The notes beneath the pieces are model-generated. The model made no database searches and was not told the DNA's origin. It saw nothing but the letters and a program-made list of their open reading frames with translations. Source: Sanderia malayensis (lineage: Eukaryota; Cnidaria; Scyphozoa; Semaeostomeae; Pelagiidae). From it: DNA of 64,000 nucleotides. The DNA is taken from the NCBI GenBank assembly GCA_013076295.1, contig RQOL01000532.1, positions 868,001-932,000 of the forward strand, read 5' to 3'. Positions within the stretch are counted from its first letter, which is position 1. Each line of letters begins with the position of its first letter. This document shows positions 1 to 11,378 of this stretch, in pieces. Both the position numbers and the translations under genes were made by a program.

Positions 1-896
1 ATTTTGGTGTCTGGATTCGTCAATTTCAGCGATGTGCTGCCGCTAACAAATGGAATACCGAAGCGCAACTCCTAAAGCTTCCAGCCTTTCTTGATGGTCC
101 GGCCGCCACATATTATGAAACCCTCTCAGATGGGGATAAAACATCTCTGGACAGCTTGGTCGCCAGTCTGCACAAGTGTTTTTTCCCTCCAACTGATCGT
201 GAGCGGTATTATCGAGAGTTTGAAGACCATCGCCTTCGCCCCGCAGAAGATCCCACACTCTTCCTTTGGCATTTGAAAGAATCACTCCGGAACGCTGAAC
301 CGGATTTATCTGCACCGGCTTTTGATGCCTTACTACGCCGGCAGTTCTTTAAAGGCTTGCAAGAATAACTACAATTGAAATTGTTGGAATCTGATCCTAC
401 GCCAACCTTGGCCACAATGACGTCATTCGCTCAGCGGTTCCGTTCACTCCAACGGTTGCCCACCAGCCCTGCCACTGCATGTGCCGCTGTTGCCACTCGC
501 CCCTTGGCCATGGAGGATAAACCTCTGTCCCAGCAACAACAACAACAATTAAAGCTGGATAACGTTACTGGCCTACTGAGCAAGCTTGCTGAAGGACAAG
601 CTAGTTTGATCGCTGCAACTTCGTCATCAGCTGCTCGTCAACCATCTTCTGTCATGCCTCCTCGTCGTTCCGGTTCTTCTGTTTGTTTCTGCTGTTTCTT
701 CTGTGGTGCACCTGGTCATATCCTCCGGAATTGCGACAAACGTCAAAGAACGCAGAAATGTACCCTTTGCAATGGCTGGGGACATCATCCACAGAACTGT
801 GCAATTAACTTTGATTCCTCTCAGCCAAAATCTGATCTACGTCAACAACCAGATCATAAGTTTCCTTTAAACTTTCAGGGGATGCCTCACTATTAG
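1..896 (+). pseudogene. Gypsy-type retrotransposon gag (interrupted)
   Basis: Gag-like protein of a Gypsy/Ty3-type LTR element, open from the left window edge in the frame starting at base 3. The first part carries retrotransposon-gag features (WIRQF near the start, GPAATYY, the ERYYREFE segment). An in-frame TAA at 366-368 interrupts the frame, which then continues to 896. The C-terminal part contains two zinc-knuckle-like cysteine clusters (CFFCGAPGHILRNC and CTLCNGWGHHPQNC, about 709-800) expected to bind RNA. The 5' LTR and gag start lie outside the window. A related gag relic lies at 42.9-43.5 kb on the opposite strand. Confidence 0.85.
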
Positions 897-1980
897 GTTG
901 GAGTGATGAGCATCCCACTACTTTTGCTTTTGGAACTACTTCTGTTGCTCCACGTGCCATAGTTCCTTGCCAACCCCTTGTTTCTGGTAATTTTACTGGT
1001 GTACAGTTGTCAGCTCTTGTTGACACAGGGTCAATGCAATCTATTTTGAGTTTTGATGCTTTCCAGTGCATTTTTCAGAGCTGTACACAGCAAAACATTG
1101 TCCCACCGTTACTTGGAAGTAGTACCAACACTTGTTTATCTATTACTGGACAACCGTTGCAGCCTGCTGGTGCAGCGGTCTTCCAGTTCTCATTTCCTGG
1201 TTGTGATTTTGCATTTAAAGTTCTTGTATGTAATAATATGCTGCAACCCTTCCAATGCATTCTGGGATGGGATTTTATTGTTGCCTTTCAATTACACTTG
1301 GCTTATTCTGGGGATTCCTATTTCTTAAATGGACCACATGGCAGTACTCCCTTGATACCTTGGGCCCCACCTTCTGGTTCAATTTCCTCTAATTGTTCGA
1401 TCCTGTCCAGTTCTCCTCAGGTGGGTCCGCCTTCTGGCTTTGCCCAGTCGTCCAGCCAAGGGCCAGTCACCCTCAGTCTTGTTGATAGTTTTCCATCCCG
1501 GGTAGTAGTGAGTGTATTTTACAAGCTAAGTTACCTCGAGGGTATTCTGAACAGTTGGGTATGGTGTGTAGTTTAGATGATTTTCCCCTTATCATTGCAT
1601 CAACCTTGAATCAATCAAGCCATAGTAAGGTCTTTGTACGTGTTTTGAACTCCTCGGAGTCTCCAGTCGAATTACATTCTGGTCAGAAGGTTGCCAAATT
1701 TCTTCCAGTTGTTGAATCTCTTCCAGCTAGACTGAGATCACCTGTTGATAATATTTGTGCTACTGTTGTTTGCCAGCCAAGCATGGACCCTTGCACATTG
1801 CAAGAATTAGAGACAGCTGTTGGCTCTAGTTTATCCAGCCATGATCGTAATCAGTTGTTCCAGACTTTGCTTGAATTTCCAGATGTGTTTAACAATGGCT
1901 TAGGCCACACTACCGTGACTACTCATAAGATAAACACAGGTGATTCCCCTCCGATCCGCCAACACCCTCGACGCCTCCCC
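897..1980 (+). pseudogene. Gypsy protease and protease-RT linker (frameshifted)
   Basis: Continuation of the same Gypsy element. One frame (about 1007-1576) holds an aspartyl-protease motif ALVDTGS near 1012-1032. A second frame (1555-1980) carries the conserved linker just before reverse transcriptase, including an FPDVFNNGLG segment and an INTGDSPPIRQ-like segment. The frame change near 1555 and a stop at 896 show decay. The homology stops abruptly at about 1981, where reverse transcriptase should begin, so RT and RNase H have been lost. Confidence 0.8.
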
Positions 1981-2234
1981 TTTCTACCTTGTGTCAGTGT
2001 ATCATACCAAAATGAATGCTTAATTAATTAACTACTAACTGAGTAACTAAATGTTGCGTTTGATTAAATGAAAGTTGCGATGTTGGGTGTGTCGTAAATA
2101 CTTAAGCAAATAAGGTTAAGAGTAGGTTGTGGTTAGGCGTTTGACTACAAAAGGCTAATGAATATGTTTGTTTAGATAATAGTTGATAAATATGGTTAAG
2201 TGTTAGAATGCGTGTTATGATTCGCTAGTTAGTT
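1981..2234. other. Unidentified AT-rich segment replacing RT/RNase H
   Basis: This stretch sits between the protease linker and the integrase remnant of the Gypsy element, where several kilobases of RT, RNase H and N-terminal integrase are expected. It is AT-rich, has no coding frame I recognise and no clear terminal repeats. It may be filler from a deletion or a fragment of another insertion. Confidence 0.6.
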
Positions 2235-3044
2235 GAGGTGCTCATTGGTAAGGCTGCTGAGCACACTACAGAGAGACAAAATCGTACCCTTCAAAGTATC
2301 ATATCTAGCTTTGTGTCAGAACATAATGTCGATTGGGATGATTGACTAGCCCAAGCAGTCTTCGCATATAACACAAGTGTTCACGAGTCAACAGGTATTT
2401 CTCCCCATGAGATGGTATTTGGACGCCCAGCTCGAATGCCTATCGAAGTTGAGTTGGGTGTTGCCCTACGAAATCCTACCAGCCAGTCAAATTATAGTCA
2501 GTAATTAAGGAAAGCTCTTAGCCACTCGAATCAGCTTGCACAGCGTAATTTAGTCAATGCTAGAGCTAAGCAAGCTTCCCAGTACGACAACAACAGTAAG
2601 AGAAACTGGCAGCCCTTTGAATCAGGACAGACGGTCTGGCTTTGGCGCCCCAAGCATTGGAAATTCGGTAAACGATGGACTGGCCCTTACAGAATACAGT
2701 CAAGAGATGGGAATTTCCGGTTAACATCGTCCATGGGAAAATCTCTTGTTGCTCATCATAATCTCTTGAAGCCTTGTGTCTTACCCTTAAGTCAAGGTAT
2801 CCCAGTCCATCCAGGGCCAGAAACCCCAGGCATTACCCTTTCTGAAACTGTAGAGACCGAGGTCGATCCAGAAGCTGGGAACCAAAGGGATATTGGAGGT
2901 GGTGCTGCCTGGCCCAACAGACCTCCTTTTCTCCGACAGGTCGTTAATCCCCCCCATTCGCTTTGGAAATGTTGTGGCACATTAATGCATGCATACTTTG
3001 TCCGTTTTTCAAATTGTAAGGGAGGGGAAGATGTAATGTTATGA
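2235..3044 (+). pseudogene. Gypsy integrase C-terminal fragment
   Basis: C-terminal part of a Ty3/Gypsy integrase in the frame of base 2280. Visible are the TERQNRTLQ region around the third catalytic acidic residue, FAYNTSVHESTG and the MVFGRPARMP motif, then a GPYRI-type module followed by a proline-rich tail. In-frame stops occur at 2343-2345 (TGA where the family has Trp) and 2502-2504 (TAA). The frame then stays open to 3044. Same element and strand as the gag and protease upstream. Confidence 0.85.
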
Positions 3045-3090
3045 TTGCGTCAGTATAAATTGTATCATGTCTGTGTTAATATATTAGAAG
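3019..3090 (+). repeat. Gypsy polypurine tract and truncated 3' LTR start
   Basis: A purine run (AAGGGAGGGGAAGA, about 3018-3031) is followed immediately by TGTAATGTTATG at 3032. This is the normal arrangement of a polypurine tract next to the first bases of a 3' LTR. Only some tens of bases of the LTR remain before BEL/Pao integrase sequence begins. The exact right boundary is not visible. Confidence 0.6.
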
Positions 3091-3356
3091 TAGAATCATG
3101 TTCGTGGAGTCGATGAAGATTCACCGTTCACACATGTAGGAATAGATTTTGCAGGACCACTTATTGTAAAGATTAATTCGAATATTCAAAACCAGGAAAA
3201 TGCCAAATGTTACGTGTGTTTATTTACGTGTGCTTCAACAAGAGCCGTACATCTCGAATTAGTTGAAAACCTAACTGTTGAAGCTTTCATTTGGGCATTT
3301 CGTCGCTTCTGTGCACGACCCGGTTTACCAGCTACAATTATTAGTGATAATGCTAA

Positions 3357-4019
3357 AGCCTAGCGCACACAGCAGATTTTTGTCGCAAAAGACGAAGATT
3401 TTTGTCTTTTTCATAAAAACTGATTGCCCGCACACAGCACGATTTTTTTCGGATTAGTGCCTCGATTAAGTTTTGTGACCTCTTTTTCACATTGTTTAAA
3501 CTTTTTGGCGCGTAAAATAAAATTCCAAACACGAATAAAATTGCTCAAGAAACTGACGAAGGTTATGAATTTGACAAAAAAGAAAGCACTGTTGGCTATT
3601 ATCCTTTTAATAAGACGAAGAAGAAAGAGGCGAATTGCGAGACGAATGTGGGTGAAATCCTGGATTGAGCGTAGAAATGAGCTGGGAGCATATCAGAATC
3701 TTGTTCAGGAGTTAGCATCGGAGGATAAACCTATGTACCAACGCTATTTTCGTCTCAATGAAGACCTTTTCAAATTCACGTGACCATATAATCCAAGTTT
3801 GATTGGTTTAAAAATGAAAAACTTGTCTTTCGACCCCGCACATTGCACGATTTTTGTCTTTCGTCGCAAAAGACAAAGACAAATATCAAAGATTTTTGAT
3901 CTCAAAGATAATCGTAAAAGACAAAAATCTTTGCGATTTTGCCCCGCACACTACAGATTTTCGTCTTTTGAGACAAAAATCTTCGTCTTTTGCGACAAAA
4001 ATCTGCTGTGTGCGCTGGC
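3357..4019 (+). mobile_element. Non-autonomous PIF/Harbinger-like element, copy 1
   Basis: A 663-bp element with inverted termini (GCC(T)AGCGCACACAGCAG...) flanked by TAA at 3354-3356 and 4020-4022, the 3-bp target duplication typical of PIF/Harbinger. Inside, from the ATG at 3565 to 3783, lies a transposase N-terminus with the motif WVKSWIERRNELGAYQNLV, recognisable as the Harbinger nuclease N-terminal region. The catalytic core is missing, so this is an internal-deletion derivative. Subterminal sequences repeat the end motifs (GACAAAAATC, CCGCACA) several times. A second copy is at 29176-29810. Confidence 0.85.
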
Positions 4020-4665
4020 TAAAGAGTATTTTGTAACAAAAGGCGTTAAGTGGAAATTTATAGTTCAATTAGCACCCTTTCAAGGGGGATTTTGGGAAAG
4101 GTTAATACGAAGCGTTAAACGTTGTTTAATCAAGATAATCGGTCGCGCATTATTAAGTTTTACCGAGTTGAATACAATTCTCGTTAAAATTGAAAGTGCA
4201 GTGAATTCTCGTCCATTGACTTACGTATTCGATGATAACAAAGGGATCTCGTACCCTTTAACACCGTCCCATTTGATTAACGGTCGAAACTTAAATCGGT
4301 TAACCAATGACGCATACTTTGAGATTCGTAACACGTACGAAAGTTTGTCAAAACGCGCGCAGTATAATCATAGATTGTTAAATAAGTTTGCACTATTGCG
4401 GAAAAATGAATACTTGTTAGGTCTTTTAGAAGCGTACCGACCGAATGGGAGGGAAAACTCGTCAAGCAATCCCATAATTAACTTGAATGACATTGTTGTT
4501 GTCAGGAACGAAAAAGAAAAAGGGACATTCTGGAAAATTGGTAAAGTCATCAAATTGATAGTTGGGAATGATGGCTCGACGAGATTAGCCCAGGTAGAGG
4601 TAATCTCAAAGAATGGTAAGACAGTGCTGAAACGACCCTTAAAACACCTAGTTCCGTTAGAAATA

Positions 4666-5793
4666 CATTAAAACCGAAAACTTTCGGACTTAAAAATTTC
4701 GGACAAAATACTTCGGACAAGAAACTTTCGGATGCTTTTTCAAGAATTTCGGACGAAACAATTTTCGGACTAGACAAATTTTCGGACAAAGCTAAAATCG
4801 ATGAAGATGGCAAAAATTGTGGACGAATTTTTATAAAAAATGTGTGCGGATAGCATGTTAGTTCATAATTGATATGATATTTAGTTTAGATCTTCAAAAG
4901 AGTCCTCTGGCTCCAGCTCCATGCTAATGCGCCATCGATCCCTGGCATTTGAAAGCCTTTTCTCATCATTTCAGGGTTGTTACGCAAATAGTCATACAGC
5001 CAAGTCAATCACTGTGCATGAAGAGGTTTCATCGTAAAAAGCTTTCGTGAAACTCCAATGGAATAGACTTCAATTCCACAATTGATATGGGCCCGACACT
5101 CTTGGCATACGACTCTTTAAACTTTGATTTTAGAAAATTTGTTGGCGGACTATTGACAGTAGGCTTCAGTGACTGAAGATGATGTGTTAAATTAGCTGGC
5201 ACAAACATACTGACACAGTTATTGTCTTCAATTAATTGAAATACTGCATCTGTTGCTTGCTCCCTGAACACATCAAAGATAACCATGGCCCTCTGTTCCC
5301 TCGGTAGCTTCAGTTCATCTCGTTGTTTTGGCACAAAGAGAAAAATCATTGAATTGAACAACTGAATCACTTTTTTTCAATTGTTTGATGTATATGTCAC
5401 ATCAAAGCCTTCTGGAAATCTAACCTCTTGTGGAAGACAACGATTTATATTCCCTCGTAGATCAGTTGCGATGGCAAAAAACGCTTAAAAGTTACGTTGC
5501 TCAAACAATGTGGCCCTTGAGCTTGATTGGCCTGTGATTGAAGATGATGAACATGAGGATGAAGGAAACAAAAATGCTCAAAATGTCAAAATAAATGGGA
5601 AAAGCGCAAAATTATATGCGTAGATGATTAACTTTGATGAACATTGACCATTTCTGTGTGTATTTCTGTGTCTTCCGAAAAAACAAACTTTCGGTCAATA
5701 AAACTTTCGGACAGCAAGTACTTTCGGACAATTAAACTTTCGGACACAATTTTGTCCGAATGTTTGATCGTCCGAAAGTTTTCGGTTTTAATG
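4666..5793 (-). mobile_element. pogo/Tigger-like DNA transposon, decayed
   Basis: Bounded by perfect inverted ends beginning CATTAAAACCGAAAAC and flanked by TA on both sides (4664-4665, 5794-5795), as for Tc1/mariner/pogo elements. Both subterminal regions carry clustered copies of a TTTCGGAC motif, likely transposase-binding iterons. On the minus strand at 5029-5370 is a fragment of a pogo-type DDE transposase (LPREQRAMVIFDVFREQ, then FVPANLTHHLQSL). The motifs are those of the region around the second and third catalytic acids. The rest of the transposase is gone. Confidence 0.85.
5029..5370 (-). pseudogene. pogo-like transposase fragment
   Basis: About 113 aa of the C-terminal half of a DDE_1-type (pogo/Tigger/jerky) transposase. 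Key motifs are AMVIFDVFREQ, containing the second catalytic Asp, and NNCVSMFVPANLTHHLQ. The full protein in this family is usually several hundred residues, so this is a relic. It lies inside the TA-flanked element 4666-5793, antisense to the BEL/Pao integrase that the element interrupts. Confidence 0.8.
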
Positions 5794-5909
5794 TACGTAG
5801 TCAGAGTAGTCAGTCAGATACACAACAGCAACAGGCGCCACCGCAGCAACAAGCAATCACATGCCCGCCACTTACTTATCCCTCCCAAGTGATTCCTTCG
5901 TTCCTCTGA

Positions 5910-6505
5910 GAACCTCAGATTTAGGGTACGTAATATCGGGATAATGTGTTGTCCTTATAAATTTGGTTTGATATTTCTTATGATATACCAGTGTCACTCA
6001 CTTTTAAGTATGACCAGTAGCGCATGCGCTCGCTTCTCGTGTGATTCCTCCGTTCCTGCTGATGGTAGAGAAGAATTACAATCAAACTTCAACTTCCAGG
6101 TAAGTCTCGTTTAATTTTCTAATTCTCATGGATCATCGATCTAACATCCCGATAACCGATGGAAAGAACACGAGGACGCTGCACAGGAAGCTCGCATCAC
6201 CTCACTGCAGTGGGTGGGACTTCGTGCTCACCCCGGGTTCATTTGATATTTTTCATTTCCCCTTGGCAAACATTTATATTTACAATAGTCTAACATAATT
6301 CAGGTAAATCAATAATCAAATATATGAGGCTCTTACCAATCCATTATGCGCAGTCCAAAGTATCAACAGCCAAGTCATGCTCTTACGCAAGGTCAGCAAA
6401 CCGCAGCGCAGAATCAAAGCAAAAAATTATGTTTATTGTACAACGATGGTGAATAATGAACAATAAATATTCACCCCGTTTGTGTGATTATAAAAGAAAA
6501 TATTA
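5910..6505. other. Downstream BEL/Pao sequence and unassigned spacer
   Basis: Directly after the integrase stop lies a candidate 3' LTR start (TGTGTTGTCC at about 5946). I cannot find its partner or its end, because the 5' half of the element is missing. A GTAAGT motif near 6100 looks like a splice donor but has no supported exon. The remainder to about 6505 is noncoding with no recognised family. Confidence 0.4.
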
Positions 6506-7721
6506 AAATATTAAAGTAGCTCTTCGTTTGAATGAACATTTGGAGAAAAATGACTTGCATTCAAGTAGCCAATTTGGTTACAAGAAAAACCATTCTACAG
6601 AACTTTTGCTATTGAATGTTTTGGACGACATATTAACTGCATTCGACAAGAAATGTGCCACTGTATGCTTGATGCTGGATCTTAGTGCCGCATTTGACAC
6701 AGTTGACCAGGAGAAACTTGTAGAGATATTACACTTACAGATTGGAATTAGAGGAAAAGCATTGGATTGGTTTGAATCTTTTTTGAGAAATAGAACTCAA
6801 ACTGTGTATGTAAACGGCTCGTTTTCCTTTTCTTCCCAGTTAAAGTATGGTGTTCCTCAAGGCTCTGTCCTAGGACCCATACTATTCAATATCTACATAA
6901 GATCACTATATGCCTTTGTCAAAAATCATTCTTTTGAGATTTGTGGCTTTCCCGATGACCATCAACTATACCAAACCTTTCATCCAATTTTTCAGTCTGG
7001 AATTTTAATTTTAATGTCAAGCATAAAAAATACCCTCATGGGAGTGAGTGGCTGGTGCAGTCACACTTTTTAAAGTTAAATACAGAGAAAACAAAAATCT
7101 TAGTCCTGGCACCTCCTGCAGTGAGTTCTGAAATTTTTATTAAAGGTATACAATTAGAAGAAGGTAATTGTATTAGATTTTCTTCAAGGGCAAAAAACTT
7201 AGGTGTCACGATAGATACAGAGCTTACACTAACTCGGCATATAAATAACATAGTATCGAGTTGTCATTTTGTTTTACGAAATATTGCAAAAATCAAATTC
7301 TTTCTCCCTCATGATTCTTTAAAGATTTTAATAACATCCTTCATAACATCTAAATTAGACTATTGTAACTCATTATTTATTAACCTCCCCAATTATCTGA
7401 TACAGAGACTGCAATCGGTACAAAACTCCGCAGTTAGAATAATATTTAATAGAACAAAGTTTGACCACAAGCCTCTTCATGATCTGTTTTTACAATTACA
7501 TTGGTTGAAAGTGAAGGAAAGAATCGTTTTTAAAATATGTGTAATAGTTCACCAGTGCGTATGGGGAGAAGCACCAAGCGTTTTAAAAGTAAGTTAAATT
7601 TGCTAAATAATCGAAATCTTATTCTAAAGGTGGATGTAACAAACACAAATTACGGAAATAGGTCCTTTAGTAATGCCGGACCAATGTACTGGAATCGGTT
7701 ACCTTTGCATATTAGATCTAT
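6506..7721 (+). pseudogene. LINE reverse transcriptase (Jockey/CR1/L2-like), part 1
   Basis: 5'-truncated non-LTR retrotransposon ORF2. Reverse transcriptase motifs in order are FGYKKNHSTE, LDLSAAFDTVD (catalytic Asp), GVPQGSVLGP and a degenerate FPDDHQLY in place of F/Y-A-D-D. Frame changes occur near 7000 and 7560. The C-terminal region shows the usual RSFSNAGPMYWNRLP motif near 7665. The coding sequence is cut at 7721 by a complete Gypsy element and resumes at 14299. No apurinic endonuclease domain is present upstream, consistent with 5' truncation. Confidence 0.85.
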
Positions 7722-8308
7722 TGTAAACTGTTTCCAGTTTAGGCAGAATTCGAGCGGCAAAAACACGACAGATATAGTTTTCTCAAACGTATATCATAAA
7801 CAACAAACCGACCTTGGCCTTTCTCAAGAACCAAGTATATCTCTAACTAACTTTTACAAACATAAGCATATGGTTTTAAATACAAAGTTACGATGACTAA
7901 TTTAGCAAACTATCCAATCAAAATTAAGAATAACAGGAAAGGTGCGAATAGAAAAGTTATGTTGATTATAAGCATAAACGGATACAATCTAGGTTATACG
8001 AATGACTAACAAATAAGCCGAATATAGTGTGAATATAAACTTGTGCCAACGTTATGGAAAAACAACCTTAGTCATGAAAGTAAAGGAAAGACGATAAGGC
8101 ATGAAAGGAAGACTATATATTGAAGACTTTATATTGATGATACATAAGGGCGGAATATCAATACTCTAAGGAAATAGCTATGTAATGAAACGCTCCAAAT
8201 AGGATCACACATAATATAAGAGAGAAAAACAAGCTAGAAAACACAAGTGATGACGCAACCTAAGCAGCAAGCATAACAGTGTAGGCGCGGGGAATACGCA
8301 GTATTACA
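7722..8308 (-). repeat. 3' LTR of Gypsy element
   Basis: 587-bp terminal repeat matching 13720-14298 in the same orientation. It begins TGTAAACTG and ends GTATTACA on the plus strand. A polypurine tract (minus-strand GGGGGAGGTA, 8309-8318) abuts it, identifying this as the 3' LTR of a minus-strand element. CTAT at 7718-7721 is the left target duplication. Confidence 0.93.
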
Positions 8309-8320
8309 TACCTCCCCCAG
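8309..8320 (-). other. Polypurine tract of the Gypsy element
   Basis: On the minus strand the sequence CTGGGGGAGGTA sits directly before the 3' LTR (TGTAATACTG...). This is the expected plus-strand primer for reverse transcription and fixes the element's orientation. Confidence 0.8.
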
Positions 8321-8649
8321 CAGGGTAAAGAATCGTCCTCGATTCTTACGAGAACAAAAAGGAAGATGAAACATCGGTGCCAAGTACGAATCAGCCGGAG
8401 AACGGAAATCAAACAGAAGTTTCATGTATTAAAGAGGTTTCAAATTGCTTTAAGAGTTCACCACAATGTAAACTACGCAGAGGTTCCCACGACGGTTCTA
8501 TTTCTTTGTCCTTCCATTCGACCAGATATAATGTATCCTTCCTACCTGACCTGTTTTTAACAACTTTCTTATCCAGAATGGATTTTACTTCTAGCTCTGC
8601 AAGGTCACCTGTTTGTTCGTTGTTATCTTCTGCCGCAATTTCGTTGTCA

Positions 8650-9848
8650 TAGGGGTCATGTCCTTCATCCTCTTAGGTGTAATCATCCCCAGGGGCGTCC
8701 TTTGGTGGATTACCTGGTGAAACAAAAGGGTTAAGACGATTAAAATGGACTACTTGAGTGTGCGAACGCTCTTCATTCGAATCTAACAAATAATTAACTG
8801 GTGATTTCTTCGCTAATTCGGAACGGACCATGCCAATTGTGGGTCAATTTAGAAGAAAGACCTGTCCTCTTATTTGGAGTAAACAACCAGACTCGTTGAC
8901 CAATTTTGTATTCGGGTTCATTCGCATTCTTATCGAATTAGCTTTTTGACGTTGTTGGGCTAATTCGATGTTATTCCCCGTTAATTTCCGTGCCTCCAAG
9001 AATTCGATCTGCGAGAACAGCTCTATAATCGTCCGTATCTTTATATGTTTCCTGTGCTTGGAGAAGCGAAGCGTCTATGGGAAGACGGGGGTCTCTACCA
9101 TACATAAGATAAAATGGTGTTTCCTTGGTACTAGCCTGTATAGAAGTACGATAAGCAAAGAGAGCATAAGGTATGAAATGATCCCAATCTTTCTGGTGTT
9201 CCGATACATTCATAGATATTATTGTAGTTAAAGAATGGTTGAATCTTTCCACAAGTCCATCGCATTCCGGGTGATAACTGGTTGGGTTGTGTTAACCTTC
9301 GAAGTGTTTACCATATTACAAATACCTTTGACTACCTTTGACAAGAAATATTTACCACGATCAGACAAAAGTTTGCGGGGGGCAGAATGCCGACATAAAA
9401 TTTGTTCAACAAATAACTTGGCGGTAGTCACAGCATCAGCGTTTTTAACTGCAAAGGCCTCCGGCCATTTAGTGAAATAATCCGTAAAGATGACTACATA
9501 CTTATTACCATTTTCAGACGTTGGAAACGGACCTAAAACATCAACCACGACACGATCAAAGGGGCCTTCTACGGGAATAGGTTGTAAAGGAGCTTTAGGC
9601 AAATTACGTGGGGTTTTCTTAGTTGCGCAATCAATACAAGATGCACACCATTTTTGAATTTCAGTATACATCCCTGTCCAAAAATACCTTTGTCTGCTTC
9701 TTAAGTAGGTTTTCTCGAAACCGAGATGTCCGGATGTCAGTTCTTCGTGTAAAGATAACATGACTTCGTCCTTTAAAGCTCTGGGAACAACAAGTTGTTT
9801 TCTAATGCCCTCCCTTGACCTTACTCTACCTCTATCTAAATGATACAA
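8650..9848 (-). pseudogene. Gypsy integrase (frameshifted)
   Basis: Begins after a frame change at about 9840. The N-terminal H-H-C-C zinc-binding module (LHEELTSGHLGF then WCASCIDC) lies near 9650-9760. The core carries VVVDVLGPFP and LLSDRGKYF, with the first two catalytic Asp residues. After another frame change near 9260 come VERFNHS, with the catalytic Glu, and YALFAYRTSIQ. A degraded C-terminal module with VHFNRLNPF follows around 8720. At least two frameshifts plus a stop make this nonfunctional. Confidence 0.85.
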
Positions 9849-11371
9849 TACAATATACCGTCCTCGTAAACATAATCATCTGCAGTCGCCATTAATCGAC
9901 GGGCGTTTACAGGGTCCTCAGGAATATCTCCATTTTCGAAATGAGCTACTAAATCACAAAGACTAGGGTCTTGATGCTGGAGTTGTTTTACCTTGTCTAA
10001 TTGCAATCCTGGAGATTCAATTGCATTAACTATGGTTGACTGCGGTGTACCTTCATTATTAACCTTTGGATCTGGCATTCTAGAAAGAGCATCTACGTTA
10101 CCGTGCAATCTACCGGGCCTGTGCTTTATTGTAAAAGCATAACTTTGTAGGGCTAAGGACCAGCGTGAAAGTCTCGAGTGGGGGTCTCTTGCGTTATCAA
10201 GCCATTTCAGGGGGTTGTGATCAGTTATCACATCGAAATCCTTCCCTAGCAAATATGGGCGGAAGTGTTTTATTCCCCAAACAATCGCAAGACACTCTCT
10301 CTCGATTGTTGCATATTTCCTTTCATGTTGTTTCAAGCTACGACTTGCAAATGCAATTGTTTTTTCGTTACCGTTGATGTTTTGACATAATATTGCCCCG
10401 ATACCAGTGTTACTAGCATCAGTAAACAAAGAAAAACGCTCCTGAAAATTCGGAAATGCAAGGATTGGAGATGTTAGTAATGAATCACGCAAACGTTCAA
10501 ATGATTGTTGACATTCGTCAGACCAAGAAAATTGTACCCCTTTCTTTAGCAATGTATAAAGCGGACTGGCTATTGTGGCAAATCCTTGGATAAAACGCCT
10601 ATAATATGCAACTAATGCCACAAAACTACGAACTTCACTGCAGTTGGATGGAATAGGGTAATTTTGAATCACGTTGACTTTGTTAGGATTAGGTTTTATA
10701 CCTTCCTTGCCCACGGTATGGCCTAAATACAACACCTCGGGTTTGCAAAAATGAAATTTCTTTGGTTTTAACTTTAAACCTTCTGTTCGAAACCTTTCGA
10801 AAACGGATTGTAGATTATTAAGATGATGATCAAACGATTTAGAATATACAATAACATTATCTAAATACACCATACAAATTTGCCATTGGAGGCCACTTAA
10901 AACTAACTCCATCATCTTTTGAAACGTGTAGCTTGCGTTAACAAGACCCATAGGCATCACACGAAATTCAAAGTTACCTTGTCTGGTACAAAAAGCTGTT
11001 TTTTCCATGTCCCCTGGGTTCATAGGAATTTGCCAATACCCTGATGCGAGGTCAAGTGTAGTAAAATAGGAAGCGTTTCCTAGAGAATCAAGTACTTCGT
11101 CTATCCTTGGCATAGGAAATATAAATATCTGCTTTTTGGTGATGGAATTAAGTTTTCTAAAATCAACACAAAATCTGGGCGAGCCATCTTTCTTAGTAAC
11201 GATAACTAATGGTTGAGACCATGGGCTATAAGACTCTTGAATAATACCCTTTTTAAGCATGCTTTCGATATGCTTATCAACCATCTCGAGTTGACTCTGA
11301 GGAATACGGTATGGTCTCTCTCTAACAGACTCATTATTCCCTGTATCTATGCTATGTGTAAAGCGATGTGT
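9836..11371 (-). CDS. Gypsy reverse transcriptase and RNase H
   Basis: About 510 aa open frame. RT motifs in order are KKDGSPRFCVDFRKLN, FTTLDLASGYWQI (catalytic Asp), VMPMGLVNASYTFQ and VYLDNVIVYSKS. RNase H follows (LFTDASNTGIGAILCQ, ATIERECLAIVWGIKHFRPY, VITDHNPLKWL). The normal YLDD catalytic box reads YLDN, so the polymerase should be inactive. The first few codons of the open frame beyond 11371 come from the nested transposon, not from RT. Confidence 0.9.
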   Translation of the reverse strand, partial: THRFTHSIDTGNNESVRERPYRIPQSQLEMVDKHIESMLKKGIIQESYSPWSQPLVIVTKKDGSPRFCVDFRKLNSITKKQIFIFPMPRIDEVLDSLGNASYFTTLDLASGYWQIPMNPGDMEKTAFCTRQGNFEFRVMPMGLVNASYTFQKMMELVLSGLQWQICMVYLDNVIVYSKSFDHHLNNLQSVFERFRTEGLKLKPKKFHFCKPEVLYLGHTVGKEGIKPNPNKVNVIQNYPIPSNCSEVRSFVALVAYYRRFIQGFATIASPLYTLLKKGVQFSWSDECQQSFERLRDSLLTSPILAFPNFQERFSLFTDASNTGIGAILCQNINGNEKTIAFASRSLKQHERKYATIERECLAIVWGIKHFRPYLLGKDFDVITDHNPLKWLDNARDPHSRLSRWSLALQSYAFTIKHRPGRLHGNVDALSRMPDPKVNNEGTPQSTIVNAIESPGLQLDKVKQLQHQDPSLCDLVAHFENGDIPEDPVNARRLMATADDYVYEDGILYCII

Positions 11372-11378
11372 TCTACCC

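Larger units (their letters stand above)
3091..5909 (+). pseudogene. BEL/Pao integrase, split by two DNA transposons
   Basis: The integrase core begins near 3100 (THVGIDFAGPL, then FTCASTRAVHLEL and ISDNAK), the characteristic BEL/Pao-type DDE integrase. It is interrupted at 3357-4019 by a Harbinger-type element and resumes as EYFVTKGVKWKF with GGFWERLIRSVKR, SRPLTYV and SYPLTPSHLINGR, through to 4665. A second, pogo-like element (4666-5793) interrupts the tail. The frame reopens at 5796 and ends with TGA at 5907-5909 after a Gln-rich stretch. At both sites the frame is continuous if only the insertion and one target duplication are ignored. Gag, protease and RT of this element are absent, so it is a 5'-truncated copy. 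Confidence 0.85.
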
